64,000 nt of DNA from Procambarus clarkii (GCF_040958095.1 NC_091195.1:22827365-22891364); one strand, 5' to 3'; positions 1 through 12,310 are shown, counted from the stretch's first letter. Notes: generated by a model not told the origin, from the sequence alone. Made by a program: numbers and translations.

Positions 1-1186
1 GCCAGTGGCAGTATGATGCTTTAGTGACATTAGTTGTGAAATTATTTTAATGAGGTATTTATAGTGATAATGTTTGTGTATGTATATACTGTATATTACC
101 TCATCGGCACCATTACTGAGTGTTTGGCTTGAGAAGGTCCCCCGGGATCATGTCACAGAGCTTCAGGTAGAGTAGAAGGGAAGCTATGAGGCTACACTCA
201 GTAATTCTAGAAAAAAAAGGGGGGTGGAAGTGAAGCCAACGTGACGTTATAGGCGAAATTCGCCCCCTGACATCAAAGCAGGGATAAGGGCCAGCTGCAA
301 TGGTTTTGCAGCTGCGCTCAGGCTATATACGGGGAGAGAGTAAGGAGCCGAGGGGGTTATGTAATAATGGGATCGAGCCAGGGGGCTCCGAGGGAATATT
401 TTGCAGGTACAGCGGTCGGGAAGGTGTGAATACAGGTGGACACACTCTGGGCGGATGGGCCTAGACCAGAGAGCTGTGAGGTATCTACAGCGTTCTGGGA
501 TTGGTGCCCTGGAACGAGACGTCAGCACAGACCCAAGGGAACATGACCCTGGGGTAGGAATCTCCGTTGCTCTGGAGGCCAGGATCACGTTACCTCAGAG
601 CAACGATGGGACATTGACAACATTCACCAGGCTGGACAGCCTGGGTTTTGTCTGGGTCATGGAGGATCTATGACCTAGCAACCATGGGACACGAAGACAG
701 GAGAAGTGATGCTGCCAATTGTGGAGGAGGCCAGTGAAACATTGTGTGACCATTGTAAGCCCTTATGTCAACAGTACAGGGCAAGATGTTAAATTATAAT
801 TACTAAGGATGAAGAACCTTAGATATATATGTGTTGTGTATATATTAATGACTAGTGTCATTTCTGTTTAAGTGCCAGCATTCTGGTCCATGTAATTTTA
901 TGGTTATGTTTGTATGTAATTATATGTCAGCAGTTTAGGTATATGTGCATTGTTGGAGATGGGAAAAATTATTACAGACTATTTTACCTATGCTATGATG
1001 TGAATATAATGTATATGTTGGAGAAGTGTTGTGAGTCATGTCGGGGAAAATTGTAATTTATTTCATTGTGTGTGTGATGAACTTATTGGATGATTTTTTA
1101 GTTGTACACATATGGTGGGTGCATCCTCCAGGTCCTTGCACTAATGGAACCATTGCAATGATGCATATGGGGACATATGCGTGTTT
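1..1186. other. No gene seen; possible 3' internal region of an LTR element
   Basis: I see no recognisable coding region. The short open frames here (near 247-588 on minus and 401-673 on plus) match no family I know. The stretch ends in a purine-rich tract directly before a candidate LTR, so part of it may be the 3' untranslated internal region of an LTR retrotransposon. No protease, reverse transcriptase or integrase motif is visible, so that reading is inference. Confidence 0.3.
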
Positions 1187-2570
1187 AAGGAGGGGAGTGG
1201 TGTTGTAATCCACAAGTTAGTAGGAATTATTAGCTAGAGGATCATTACTACAACACTTAACGAATGATGATTGGAAGTACATGTAAGTAGACAGACTATG
1301 GATCACATATCTAAGAAAGGTCAATGGATTAAGACCGAAGCTGTTTAGCCAAATTAATAATTCCGGGAAAGAGGAATTATTCTTCGTCAGGCTTCTAGGA
1401 ACAAGGTTACCGCTCTAGGGATAAGGTTAATCGGATTATACCTTCCTCGAGAGGCGTGGTGAAATGTTTGAGGCCATGGTTGACTGGAGGCAGTCTGATT
1501 GTGAGAGTTGAACTAGCAAGGCCTTTGGATCCCCGTTTGCGGCAGCAGCGAAGTGTAGCAGACAGCTATGCGAGAGCCTGATGTGATCTTAGTGACGAAG
1601 TTAAGTCTGCAGTATGTGAGTATTGAATGAAAGACTAACCGGGTGTGGAGCGTTGTAGTAATCATTCCGTATTAGGGACTTAGGCGGAAGTTACGAGTGT
1701 GTGTGGTGATCGCGGAGGTCAAGTGGTCTATGGGTATTGGAAGTGTATTGACCTAATAGAGTATGTTAATATATTATTATTTGTCAGAGTCTATTCTTTG
1801 TAATTAAATGACAAAACCCGACGGCCTTTAAATACCTTCCATATGTTCATTCATTGTGTTCCAGTACAAACCTAGTGGTACGCCTCAAGGGTCTGGTGTG
1901 TGTAGGAGTACACGGTGGTAGTAACGGTTGCTGAGGCAAGGTGTTATGTGTTGTGTAATCGCTGTGTTCGGAATGAACCGGGGTTCAGCGTCACGACAAA
2001 GTCACGGAGTGTTAACTATAGGGAGTGCTTTGATTTAGATTTTATTTTAGATTTTGAATAAATTATTTAGTTAGTAATTTGCATTTTTATTATTTCCATT
2101 TCATGTTTTTGTATTTCTCATTGTCCTTGGCACGTGGTCTCCATGAGTCTGAGTTTAGTTGGGCCGCCAGCCCAACAAAGATTAAGAGTTCAGTTATCCC
2201 TTTGTTTGCTATAATTTCCCACACTTAACGTAGATTCTTCCCTCCTCGTCCAAATAACTGGGGGTCAAGCTCCAAGGTATTGATGGCATAATCGGTCCAG
2301 ACCCCGGTTAGTGTGTTTTGTGTTAATGGTCTGGTGGTGGCGGCGTAAAGGAGATTCTAGTGTTTGCTAGGAGTCAGGTACCACGTCGTGAGGCTGTAGA
2401 ATCTTGGCCGGTCAAACGGCTTGTGACCACGTGAAGTGGGATTCAGCTTAGAGTAGTAGCTCTGGGGGTCCCTTGGATTAAAGAGAAATAATTCAGAATA
2501 CGGGTAGAGGTAAGGGGTAAAGGACAGAGTAGAGCCGACCCCCCCCCCCCCCCCCCCCCCGTGTTACACA
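1187..2570 (+). mobile_element. Candidate solo 3' LTR with polypurine tract
   Basis: A purine-rich tract (AAGGAGGGGAGTGG, 1187-1200) is followed at once by TGTTGTAATCC at 1201. The proposed LTR ends near 2570 with GTGTTACACA, so the ends are rough inverted complements in TG...CA style, about 1,370 bp apart. Inside are a TTTAAATA box-like site near 1829, an AATAAA near 2058, and a C22 homopolymer (2539-2560) just before the 3' end. The first 55 bases also hold a short inverted repeat (TGTTGTA 1201-1207, TACAACA 1249-1255). No second LTR copy or primer binding site is seen in the window, and no target duplication was confirmed. A Gypsy-type origin is a guess from the ends only. Confidence 0.42.
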
Positions 2571-2609
2571 CGTCTACACATTGGGTCACAACAATGACCG
2601 TCTTAAAAA

Positions 2610-3480
2610 TAAATCATGCCATACAAACTGCTCCAGGTTTTGGAAATTTCAACCAGCTATTCAGACAAGGACTTCCAATACATGAAGTATACAAACTTTG
2701 CTAAAGCTTTTGATAAGGTGCCACATGAAAGACTGACATGGAAAGTACAAGCACATGGAGTATATGAATACTAGAATGGATCAAACAATGATTAAAACAA
2801 AGAAAGCAAAGTGTCGTCCTAAACGGATATATCTCTGAGTGGAGAAATGTGGTGAGTGGAGTACCGGAAGGTTCCATTTTGGGACTAACCCTTTTTGTCA
2901 TATACATCAATGACATAGAATAGAATATCACAAACCATATCATCAAAATTGAAGATGACGCTAAGATTTATGGTAAAGTATGGAGTGACCATAATATTGA
3001 GGCCTTACACAGCGATCTACATGAACTCCACAAGTATCGGATGATTTGCAGATGCTCTTTAATTTCGAAAAATACAAAGACCTTGCATGTGGGGCATAAC
3101 ATTGCACATCACAACTATCAAATAAAAAATATTACTTTGCAGGAGGTTGATGAAGAAGGACCTTGGAGTCAGGATCCACAAATCAGTAAAAGTTGCTCAA
3201 CAAGTGGAAGCTGCAGTAAAAGTTGCTCAACAAGTGGAAGCTGCAGTAAAAGTTGCTCAACAAGTGGAAGCTGCAGTAAAAAAAAGCCAACCATGTCCTA
3301 GGAATAGTCAGACGTAACTTTGATTTCAGGGAAAATAGAGTAGCTATTTTTTTTTCAACAGTATAAATCTCTTGTCCTTGTATTATTGTATCGAAGCATG
3401 GAGACCTCAGCTTCAGAAAGGTACATCTGCTTAAGGAAAAGTTCAACACCGGCCAAGAAAAATCATTCCTGAACTAAGTG
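2610..3480 (+). pseudogene. Decayed CR1-type LINE reverse transcriptase fragment
   Basis: Conceptual translation, with frame changes and stops, gives a recognisable series of non-LTR retrotransposon RT motifs. These are FAKAFDKVPHERL near 2697-2735, then a GYISEWRNVVSGVPEGSILG stretch near 2825-2885 (normally GVPQGS), then LFVIYINDIE. FADDTKIYGKV has decayed to IEDDAKIYGKV near 2948-2980, and a thumb-like segment CKVMHVGHN is decayed near 3085. The catalytic FADD has become EDD. The order follows CR1-group LINEs. The part near 3185-3274 has been expanded by a 30-bp triplication. The fragment ends near the junction with minus-strand LINE material at about 3480. It is certainly non-functional. 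Confidence 0.8.
3185..3274 (+). repeat. 30-bp x 3 tandem triplication inside a LINE fragment
   Basis: Three identical 30-bp copies starting AGTAAAAGTTGCTCAACAAG lie at 3185-3214, 3215-3244 and 3245-3274. They sit inside the CR1-type thumb region, where one copy of the corresponding ten residues is expected. This looks like a recent local slippage or unequal exchange, because the copies are identical while the surrounding LINE is badly decayed. Confidence 0.9.
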
Positions 3481-3800
3481 GGCTCTTTTCTTTCTTTTCT
3501 TTGATGTCCAAAGGGTTTGGAAAGGATGGGGGAGGTAGAGGGTATGGGGAGGTGAAGTTCTGGAAGAGGATGCGGGTGTTGAGAGAGAGGAGGTTAGAAA
3601 GTTCGGTGGCCTGTCCACCATGGGTTGACATGTGAGTGTCGTTTGTTTGGGTTTGTGGTATGTTGGGTTGCCAGTACTTTGGCTGGGTGGCTAGTGTTTG
3701 TGTCCTAGCTGGTGTCTGGAAGCCCTAGGTGGAGTTGGCTGCAAGAGTTTAATCTTAGCAACATCACGGTAGTTACTCTTCTGGTAGCACAAAAAAGGTT
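3480..3800. other. Intervening sequence between two LINE remnants
   Basis: No coding motif is recognised. The + strand is G-rich and low in complexity around 3515-3600. It may be 3' UTR of the minus-strand LINE beyond its T-rich tract, or unrelated filler. Confidence 0.3.
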
Positions 3801-4011
3801 TTGGTTGTTTTTATTTTTTTTAATTTTATTTATTTAATTTTTTTTTAATTCTTTATTAGTTATAGATCGGGTCCGGGATGGGCCACTCATCTGGGTGGTC
3901 TGGAAGGCCACTTAGTATTTGAGGTCTTGGGAAGACCTGATCATGGATGTGTCTGATCACTTTTTGCTAGAAAGTTATTCTTCTGGTCCTGTGTGGTGGT
4001 TCATGGATCTC

Positions 4012-6670
4012 TTAGTCACTGGTGATGTTTATTGCTATGTAGGGATCTTCGGGGTCTGGGACGTACATGTGCTTCATGCGGTACAGCTGCCTTCTGGCCA
4101 GGTACCTGAGCCTGATGTTCATTGGCATCATGTTGAGTGTCTCATGGAGTTTGTCTGTTCTTACCATATTCATCAGTGACAGGTCCTCTGCAAACCGAAG
4201 TGCTTTATTTTGTACCCGTTGGATCTTCAGCAAGTTGGTTTTGTTGGTAAGGTTCAGGTGGACGTAAGGGTACTCCAGGCTAGGCCTTATTATCATTCAG
4301 TACAGGTGGAGCTTGATGTGGGATGGGGCTTGCCTAAAGCGGAAGAGCCTCAACAGGAAACCCCTAGCCATCGCTGTCTTCTGGGGGCCGTACTGGGTGG
4401 AGTTGAGTAGCCTGTTGAAGTTGTATCCGAGCACTGTGTTGGAGTTTGAGATGGCTATAGGTTCACCCCTGATCCTTATTCCCCCCCTCGTTTTCAATTG
4501 AGAAAGCCATACATCCAACAGTGCTTATTTGGATCTTTTCTGGGTTAGTGGTAATCCTCCATTTTCTTTCCCAGTTAGCAGTCCTGGCTAGTTCTACGTT
4601 CGCCTTATGGGTTACAGTTGCATGTTTGGCTGCTTGGCTTCTTGGGTTAGAAGTTATTACGTGTTTTTCGTCGTCCGCAAATTGGACGATAATGGTGTCC
4701 CTGTACTCCGGTTGCGGCAGGTCATTTACAAAAATGTTGAAGAGGACAGGGCTCAGGCACGACCCATGGGGGACTCCAGCTGTTGGGGTGAAGACTGCTG
4801 CAGCTTTCGCCTTTAAGCTGGGAGTACCTTGTCTGTTTTTTAGGAAGTTTCTGATGAGCCTGAGGAGGGTCCAGTTTTGGGCTGGCAATTCTGCTAATCT
4901 GTACACCAGACCATCGTGCCATAGGCTGTCGAAGGCCTTGTGGACGTCCCTCGTCGCAATCAGGGCTACCTGTTTTTGCTGGCGAATTGAGCTCACAGCA
5001 TCTTAGATGATGTTTATTGCGTGCAAGGTTGACCTTTGTGCTCGAAAGCCAAACTGTTTTTTTGTGAGGAGGTTTTTTGTACTCCATGTAGAAGTTGAGA
5101 CGGTTGGACATGATTTTTTCAAAGCACTTGCCTATTGTGTCTAAGAGGGAGATTGGACGGTACTTGCCAGGCTGGTGGGGGTCTTTCTTGGGTTTGGGAA
5201 TGAATATCATCTTGGCCGATTTGAAAGCTAAGGGAATGTGACCAGAAGCCAGCATGGCATTAAATAGGTTGAGTAGGGATTGTAGAAAATTGCCTGGTAG
5301 GAATTTGATCTGCTTTGCTTTGATCCCCGATGGTCCTGGGGCCTTATCTTGGATGTTTTTAATGACTCCTCTCATCTCTACCATAGTTATGGGTCTTGTT
5401 AGTGGGTGGTCGTCTTGGAGGGTTGTCAGGTCTATCAAGGGGGTGCTGAGAAGGGAACCGGCGTTTTCTGTTGTCCATTGATTGACACGGATGAAGTGAA
5501 TGTTGTTGAAGGCTCTGCTGTTTGAAGCCGTGAGTGTCTTTTTTTCCATACTGCACCGATGAGGTCAGCCTGTTCTTGTGCGTCTTCATTTTTTTCCTGT
5601 TGTTCCTCGTCATCTTCATCCAGGAATGTGTGTATGAGGCAGGTGAGGCGGGGGTTAGCCGATCCCAAGAGCTGTCTGATCTTATGCCAGAAGGCTCCCG
5701 GCTCCTTTTTGTACTGGTTGGCCTGTCTCACAAGGGTTCCCCATATGTGGCTCTTATGAGTTAGCATTAGGTCTATGGTTTCCCTTCTGAGTGTTTGTAG
5801 GGACAACACTGGTGGCTGGCCAGTTTGGTAGTGGCTTTGACAGGCTCGTTGGTACTCCTTCATTTTACCTCTGATTTCTTGGGCCGATTTATATTGGTGA
5901 TGGGTCCTTGTGGTGGATCTTTCACAGGTGGCCTCAGTTGCAAGCTGGATGTGGTTGTGGATGGTGTTTACTGCTTGGTCTATTGTTTGGGTGGGTAGGT
6001 TGTCAAACTCGATGATGGGGTCGTCAGTGAGGAAGGTGTCATATTCTCTGGCTCGCATAGTTTCCAGTCTGGGCCTGGGAGGTGTCACAAACCAGAAGGG
6101 GGTAGCATGGAGGGTGGTGACCACAGGGCTGTGGTCCGATCCCACATTCTTGCCTGTGGTCACTCTGCAGTGGAACAGGTCACAGTCTCTGTTGGTCAGT
6201 AATATGTCAGGGGAGTCCCCTCACAGTGCCAGCAAAGAATGTCTTGAAGTGGAGGCCTTCGAAGGAGAGGTCTCTGTTTTGCATTAAATTGAAGAATTGT
6301 CTGCCCTTAGGTCTGTTCTGGTAGGAGCGTTGAATAGGGCCTGGTGGTAAGCAAGTCCAGGGGGTAGATATGTGGTGCAGACGATTAGGGGGCCGTGTGA
6401 GGTGGTGAATTCTACTCTAAGGTAGTGGTCATCTTCTATGAAGATGGGCGGTAGAAAAGTCATCTCGTTATTAGGATTGCCACCCCGCTGTGCATCCCCC
6501 CTGTTGACTTCCCTAGTGGAATATCCCCAAAGTGAGGTGTGCTGGTCCTTTCTAACCGCTGCTTCATTGAGTAAGATAATATCTGGGTTAAGTCTGGCTA
6601 CCTCCAGGGTGAGGAGGTATCTGTTGTTGAAGTAGAGTCTGATATTCACTTGAAGAATGGTGATCCCCAT
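4012..6670 (-). pseudogene. LINE element 1 ORF2 (endonuclease + reverse transcriptase), broken
   Basis: The start is an ATG at 6670 (MGITILQVNIR), typical of the AP-type endonuclease N-terminus. The catalytic-Glu region NPDIILLNEAAV is present. After a break near 6284 the frame resumes with the endonuclease end VGSDHSPVV (from 6163), then the linker (FWHKIRQLLGSAN). RT motifs follow: APGPSGIKAKQIK, IFIPKPKKDPHQPGKYRPIS, then after another shift DVHKAFDSLWHDGL (from 4996), GVPHGSCLSP, and FADDEKHVI near 4681. The thumb and C-terminal part are in two further frames (4518-4297 and 4296-4012). At least four frame breaks make it non-functional, although the FADD core survives. Confidence 0.85.
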
Positions 6671-6718
6671 TGTTGGTTGTGAGTCGTATGTGTTTGTTTG
6701 GCTCGAGTGCCAGTGTTG

Positions 6719-8316
6719 TTAACTTCGGTTTGGCTTCTGATGTGTGTGTAGGTGGATAGGTCTTTTGGGCCAGGGATCATGTTCATGGTTCCGGCCGGGG
6801 GGGGGGGGGGGGTTGGATGAGGTTTTCCACACGTTGCTGTGCAATTGAGGGGTCTTTGTTGTCGCTACTGTTCTCGATGTCCACGTCTGTAGTGCTAGAG
6901 TCACTCACAGATGGAGTTTTAGAGGGGGCTGCTTGCCCTTACCCTGTCCTCAGGGGATGAGCTTCGGCTGCGAGTGTTGGCCCTGAGCCTCTTGGAACAG
7001 TGGTGTGTGGAACTGCGGTGTATGAGACGCTGATTGCGTCTAGGGTTTCTTATGGCAAGGGTGCTTGTGAGGGCTTTGAGTATAATCCTGTCTGAGACTA
7101 CTGTAGGAATGGTGGACCTTGGTGTTTGCTAATTTGTCGGGGTGGAGGGGCCGGGTTGATTCTGGGAGTTTGGTGTCTCTTGAGCGTTGGATGAGGCCTG
7201 GGGGTGGAGAGTACTGGGGTTGGGGTTGTTAAGTTGTGCTTGGGCCTGGCCGGCGGCTGTTGTGTTGTTAGGAGACAGGTAGGCCAGCGAGTCCTCGGAC
7301 ATATGGACAGGGGACAGGCCATTGTCCATCCTGAGTGAGTTCCAGAATTCCAGGAGCTTCACCGGGTTGTTTGGAAATGTGATTTGGGCAAATGTTAGGA
7401 GTTCAGCTCCTAAGCTGGGCCTAGGATCGGGGTTTGTTGCGAGAAAGTTAGATGTTGAGGCCTGTTGTGGATGGTTCTGGGTTTGCCCTGGTATAACCGT
7501 GGGGTCATTGAGGTGTCCCTCGGAATTGGGCCTGTTGTTGGTTGGGGTTACCCCAGGCGTTTACTGGTGGTGGAGGGGCAGGAATGGTGATTGCTGCTTG
7601 TTGACGGGCTGTGGTCACCGTTTCTTGCGCTTGCTTGATTGCATCCTGTCTATGAGGACACAAATGAGAGATTGCAGTGTGTGCACCATTGCATAGTGCA
7701 CACTTGGGTGTTGGGCTTGTGCATTCCCTGTAGTTGTGTTCCCCTGCACACCTGCTGCACTTGGGGATTTCAATGTTGCATGCACTGGAATAGTGGTCAT
7801 ACTGGAAGCATTGTTTGAGCTTGTGAAACCTCTGTAGGGTGATTTTGTCAGGGCCAGACTTGATGCCAAATGCAGAAAAGCTAAGGTTGCAGACTTGTGC
7901 TGCTTGCTCCGGTGAAGCCAGAGTTAGCTTCAGTACTTGGTTGTTGTGGGATTGAGTTGTGAACCTGTGGGCCTGAATTATTTTAATATCACTATTTTAT
8001 CTCCAGATTTCTGCAGATATCTCGTCAACTGAGTGATCCATGATGATGTCATGGATCCTATGTACAAAAATGGTGCGTTTGGCTTAGAAGTTGGCCGGGG
8101 GGTAGACTGTGATCCACCTTCTCCAATAGTTTGTTCAGACTGTCGGTCGAAAGGAGTTCTGGAAGGTCTGCATTGTGTACCAACAAGATGGCTCCATTCG
8201 TTATTTTGAACACATTTTTTGTAGGTAATCTGGGTGATCTCATGAATTACTTCAAGTAGTTGGTCTGGGGAACGAATCTGGCCAGATTCGTCAGTGAAGC
8301 TGACTTTGGTCGACAT
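6719..8316 (-). pseudogene. LINE element 1 ORF1 (gag-like, CCHC knuckles), broken
   Basis: The protein begins at an ATG at 8316 (MSTKVSFTDESGQ). It is split by frame changes near 7978 and again downstream. Around 7640-7830 a minus-strand frame reads a degenerate first knuckle (CFQYDHYSSAC), then CSRCAGEHNYREC (CX2CX3HX4C) and CALCNGAHTAISHLC (CX2CX3HX6C). These are nucleic-acid-binding knuckles as in Jockey-type ORF1. The C-terminal part is proline-rich and ends at 6719. In the LINE life cycle this protein packages element RNA. Here it is not intact. Confidence 0.7.
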
Positions 8317-8344
8317 ATGTCAGTGAAGCTGACTTTGGCCGCCA
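8286..8344. repeat. Short tandem duplication at the 5' end of LINE element 1
   Basis: GTCAGTGAAGCTGACTTTGG occurs twice, starting near 8290 and 8319, at 29-bp spacing and with slightly different tails (TCGACATAT against CCGCCATAA). It covers the ORF1 start codon region of element 1. Confidence 0.7.
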
Positions 8345-8349
8345 TAACC

Positions 8350-9100
8350 TTGTGGGGCCAGGAAGCCTAGTCTAATCTATACTAAGGTGGATGTTTGTGT
8401 TGTGTCTTGGTAGACTAAGTGGCTGGTGGGTGTTAGTTTGGCCGAGGCCGCTAACTTCTGGTTGTTAGGCAACTAGAGCTACTTGAACAGTTGGTAATTG
8501 AACCTATCGATAGCCTAAGCCTGCTACAAGGCTGTTAGTTGCCCGATCAAACCTTCGCGAGAATTTCAAGAACCCAGTTTTGGCTACCGCTCGGGAATGA
8601 TCGTTTGGAATGGCAAAATACAAGAGGTAGAAACAGTTTAGAAAGACAGCCTTATGCACATTTTAATTCTATGATTAGTAGGTTGTGTATTGTGTATTGT
8701 GTGAGTGTGTGTGCGTGGAGTGTTGTTGTACAGGCAGGGAGAGAATGAGGAGGATGAGGGGTGGAGTTTGGGGGGGGGGAGAAGGAAGAGGATGGGGTGG
8801 GTTTATTTGGACATCATTCTGCTGTAAGCGTCTGTAGAGCTGGTTGGGTCACAGTTCAACTGCCAAGGCCTCAACGGCGCGACTTGGCGACGAGAGAACT
8901 TGTAGCTGACTGAGAGCAAGTCTGGCTGCTGAACGGCCGGCCGGCTGTGATTGGCTGGCTGGCGCACCAATCCTGAGAGAGGTGGGCGGGGCCAAGGCGC
9001 GGACGTCCCTGTAGATGGCGGGAGCTCCTGGGCTTTATGCCCTTGTGTGTTTATGCCTTTATGCTCTAAGTGGGCTCCCATACGAGGAATAGTTGAGAGT
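8350..9100. other. Spacer between the two LINEs, no gene seen
   Basis: I find no coding motif. There is a G9 run near 8771-8779 and a GT-rich patch near 8690-8725. The right part may belong to the 3' UTR of LINE element 2. Confidence 0.35.
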
Positions 9101-9545
9101 TTACAGGGTTAACAACACTGTAAACCAGACATGACACGGCTGAACTCATCGAAACTTAAACTGTTGAAGAATTTGTTGATCATTCTGTCCTCGTCGAGGC
9201 TACTCGAGAGATAGTGGCCAGAATCAGAATCAGAATAATACAGGAGAAGATGCCCATTGGGGCGAGCTTGGAAGTGGGGACAGAAGAAGATAAGGGGGGG
9301 TGAGAGGAAGATTTGTAAGAGAAAAAGTGCCAGGGCTAAACCCAGCTGCGTGTCGTTTGGTTGCGGCATTCGAGGCAGGGACTCAGTCGGGTGTTTTCAG
9401 TGACAACATCGGGACATCACAAACTCACAACATCACAGTGATTGGCTCAAGAGCGTCAGGGCTGAACTTTTTACGGATGGTTTGTGCTGGTTGTTGAGAG
9501 CTGAATATGTATTGATGGTGGATGCTGGGTGTTGAGAACTAAAGT

Positions 9546-12310
9546 TTAACGAAATACAGAGTTAGGAGGAGGATCATGGATGGTAGAGAAGAGGTCATGA
9601 TTGTTTCGTGGTAGTCTGAGAGTGTGTAGAAGAAAATCAATGTGTTGTTCATGATAAGTGAGTAGTCTATCAATTTGTTTGTCTGATACAGTTTTCCAGT
9701 AGGTATTTAGGGCAGGAATGTTCGTACTTTCATGGAGACTTTGACTGGTATTTAACTCTTGCCATCGGGTGTTGAGTGCCCATCTTAGTGCTCTATTCTG
9801 TATTCTTTGAAGCTTTATTTTGTTAGTACGTGCAGATAGAGAAAGAGCTAGTGACGCATATGTTAGGAGAGGTCTAATTAGTGCTTTGTAAAGATGCATT
9901 TTTGTGTCAGGTTTTGCAAATCTAAGTCTGTACAGTTTTTTCATGGCTTGAAGAGCTATTGCATGTTTCTGTGTAATGTGTGTGTGAAAGAGTAGTTGTC
10001 GATCCAATGTGAGTCCAAGGACTGTGGAGGAGGGAGACACAGAGATATAAGTAGGATTTTGAGTGTATGAATAGAGTTTGATAGGAATTGGGCGAATAGT
10101 TCTTTTGCAGAAAAAGTAGGTGATTTTAGATTTGCTGGAGTTGGTTTTTATACACCATTTGTACTCCCACTCAGTGACAACATCAAGTTCTGTTTGTGCT
10201 CTGTTTGTTAGTGTATCAATGGTGTTGCTGGTGACAAGGTGAGAAACATCATCGGCATAACATATGGTTAATGAAGTGTGATGAACAGGATCAGGAATGT
10301 CGTTTATGTATAAGATGTAGAGCGTTGGGGCAAGAACAGAACCTTGGGGAACACCGGCATGTAAGTTGAAGTAGTCAGAGTGTTGTCGGAGGAACTTAAT
10401 TCTCATTGTCCTATTGTCTAAGTAGTTAGAAAGAAGTTTGGTGGTGATAAGAGGAAAATTAAAGTTGTTGCATAGTTTGAATTTTTAGCCGTCATGCCAA
10501 ACAGTGTCAAAGGCCTTCTCAACGTCCTTAGTGATGAGTGCAGTCTTAAGTCTTTGGTGCTGATTGATACTGAGGTAGTTAGTCATGATGTTTAAGGTGT
10601 CGTGAGTGGACCATTGAGGCCGAAATCCAAACTGTTTGTTAGTGAGTAAGTCATTGTGTTCTAGGTGGGTTCTAAGTCTCTGGTTGATCAGCCTTTCAAA
10701 GACTTTGCCAAGTGTCTCTAGAAGGCTGATGGGTCTATAGTTCTTTGGGTCAGTGTGAGGTTTCCCAGGTTTTGGAATAAGAACGGCTGTGGCAGACTTA
10801 AAGTTGAGTGGAAAGTATCCAGAGGCAAGGGAGGCGTTGAATAGGTTAGTGATAGCAGTAATGATAGAAGCAGGGAGTTGTCTAAGAAGGATATGTCCAA
10901 TGCCAGACGCACCAGGGGCTCTACGACGAGTGCCCATGAGAGCTGTCTTGACATCAGCTAGAGTTAGGGGAGTCTCTAGTTCAGTGTTTGAATTGAGATT
11001 GTCAAGGTGGATGAGGTCGTCTGGTGTAGTTGCTTGTCTATTTTGGTGTATCCAGTCTTCGACTATTTCAATGTTGGGGCGTGCAAATGGTTCAGGAGGA
11101 TGTGGGTGAAAGATTTGTTCCCAGTGGTGTTTAAAAATGTTGAGTACTGCTTCAGGATCAGTGATTTTGTTGTTATTATGTAGAAGGTATTTAAACGGTG
11201 TGTGAGTTGATCCTTGTAATTGTTTGATTTGTTTCCAGAATTCTTGAGGTGTCAATTTTCTGTATTGTTCTGCTTGTTCTATGAGGTGTTTCCAATGTTT
11301 TGTGTGATCTTCATCTAGGCTGTTAAGGATGTGGTTTTTTAATGCTGTTATGTCCCATAGTATTTGTCCATGACGATGTATGTTTTGTAAGAATCTAGTG
11401 TGATAGCAAGCTAAGAGGCGTTTTGAGCGAATGGAGGGGGTGAAAGTGAAATGTGGTTTGTGTGTTGTTTTAGGAATGGAGATGTTTGCTGCATGAATGA
11501 TGGTGTCTTGTATGTTGCGTGCTTGTGTGTCGATGTCAGTGTGATGTTTGTCATTGTATTCATAAGTGAGATCAGTGTCATCAATGTGTTGTTTGAACAT
11601 GTCCCAGTTTGCCCTAAGGTATGAGAATTGAGGAGTGCTGGGGATGAGAATAGGATTTGTGGAGACTGTGAGAATTAAGGGAATATGATCAGAGCCCGGA
11701 ATGAGCCCTGGTGAAATGAAGTGTTGCAAGTTGCTGCCATGTCTGTTGGTGAATATGAGATGAGGTCTGCCAGAACCTGTATGTGTGAAACAAGTGGGGA
11801 AATCAGGGCCAAGAAAGAATAGATGTTTTTGGGCGTATATTTGGTGAAGCTGTCTGCCATGCTGATTTGTGGTATTGTGGTGGAATGTAGGATGTTGTGC
11901 ATTGAGGTCTGCAAGCAGAAAAACAGGCAAGTGAGTGTGGTTGAAGAGAGTTATGAAATCTTGCATGGGAATGTCGGTGTTAGGACGGGTGTAGGTTGTG
12001 CAGATGATGAGAGACCCCATTTGTGTGTGAACTTTAATGGCTAGGAAATGTTTGTGAAGCCAATGAGTGTGTAGGAGTTCGTGTTTGTATGAAGAACGGA
12101 TGAGTATTGCAACTCCTTCATGTGCTTCATCTGGTGACTGGTAAGAGGAGTAGCCATAATGTTTGATTTTATATGAGTTCGTAATGTATGTGCTATTTAA
12201 TAATAGCACATCAGGTCTCTCGATCTCAATAAAATCTGACACCATGTGTCTAATGGAGAAATATGCCAGCACATTAAATTGGATGATCTTTATGAATTTT
12301 TAGGTTTTGA
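9546..12310 (-). pseudogene. LINE element 2 ORF2 (endonuclease + RT), one nonsense codon
   Basis: The open frame starts just upstream of 12,272 (KIIQFNVLAYFSIRHM), without a clear ATG at the expected place. Counted from the Leu codon at 12,272, the AP-endonuclease region covers residues 1-200, with LLADLNAQHP (119-128) and GSDHIP (193-198). The usual catalytic Glu (LLNE) is Ser (LLLNSTYI, about 24-30), and the Asp of RPDLIFTN is His (RPHLIFTN, about 169-176). RT motifs follow: APGASGIGHILLRQL, VLIPKPGKPHTDPKNYRPIS, KDVEKAFDTVWHDG. TAA at 10,487-10,485 then interrupts the frame. The same frame continues with HAGVPQGSVLAP and CYADDVSHLV (YADD at about 10,259-10,248) to a stop at 9,546. RT catalytic residues are kept, but the endonuclease looks inactivated and the frame is broken. 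Confidence 0.85.

Larger units (their letters stand above)
3800..8350 (-). mobile_element. Decayed Jockey-like LINE (element 1), full length but broken
   Basis: On the minus strand the order is: ORF1 with zinc knuckles (8316 to 6719), a spacer of about 50 bp, then ORF2 endonuclease and reverse transcriptase (6670 to about 4012). At the 3' side comes a tract that is A-rich on the minus strand (T-rich on plus, 3803-3856). This is the usual two-ORF layout of Jockey-group non-LTR retrotransposons. Frameshifts and stops split both ORFs, so the copy is dead. No RNase H domain is seen after the RT. Target-site duplications were not found by eye. The clade assignment rests on layout and motif style and is tentative. 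Confidence 0.75.

Noticed and set aside
247..673. Short frames at the left end
   Set aside because: Overlapping on both strands, no domain, no codon or motif support.
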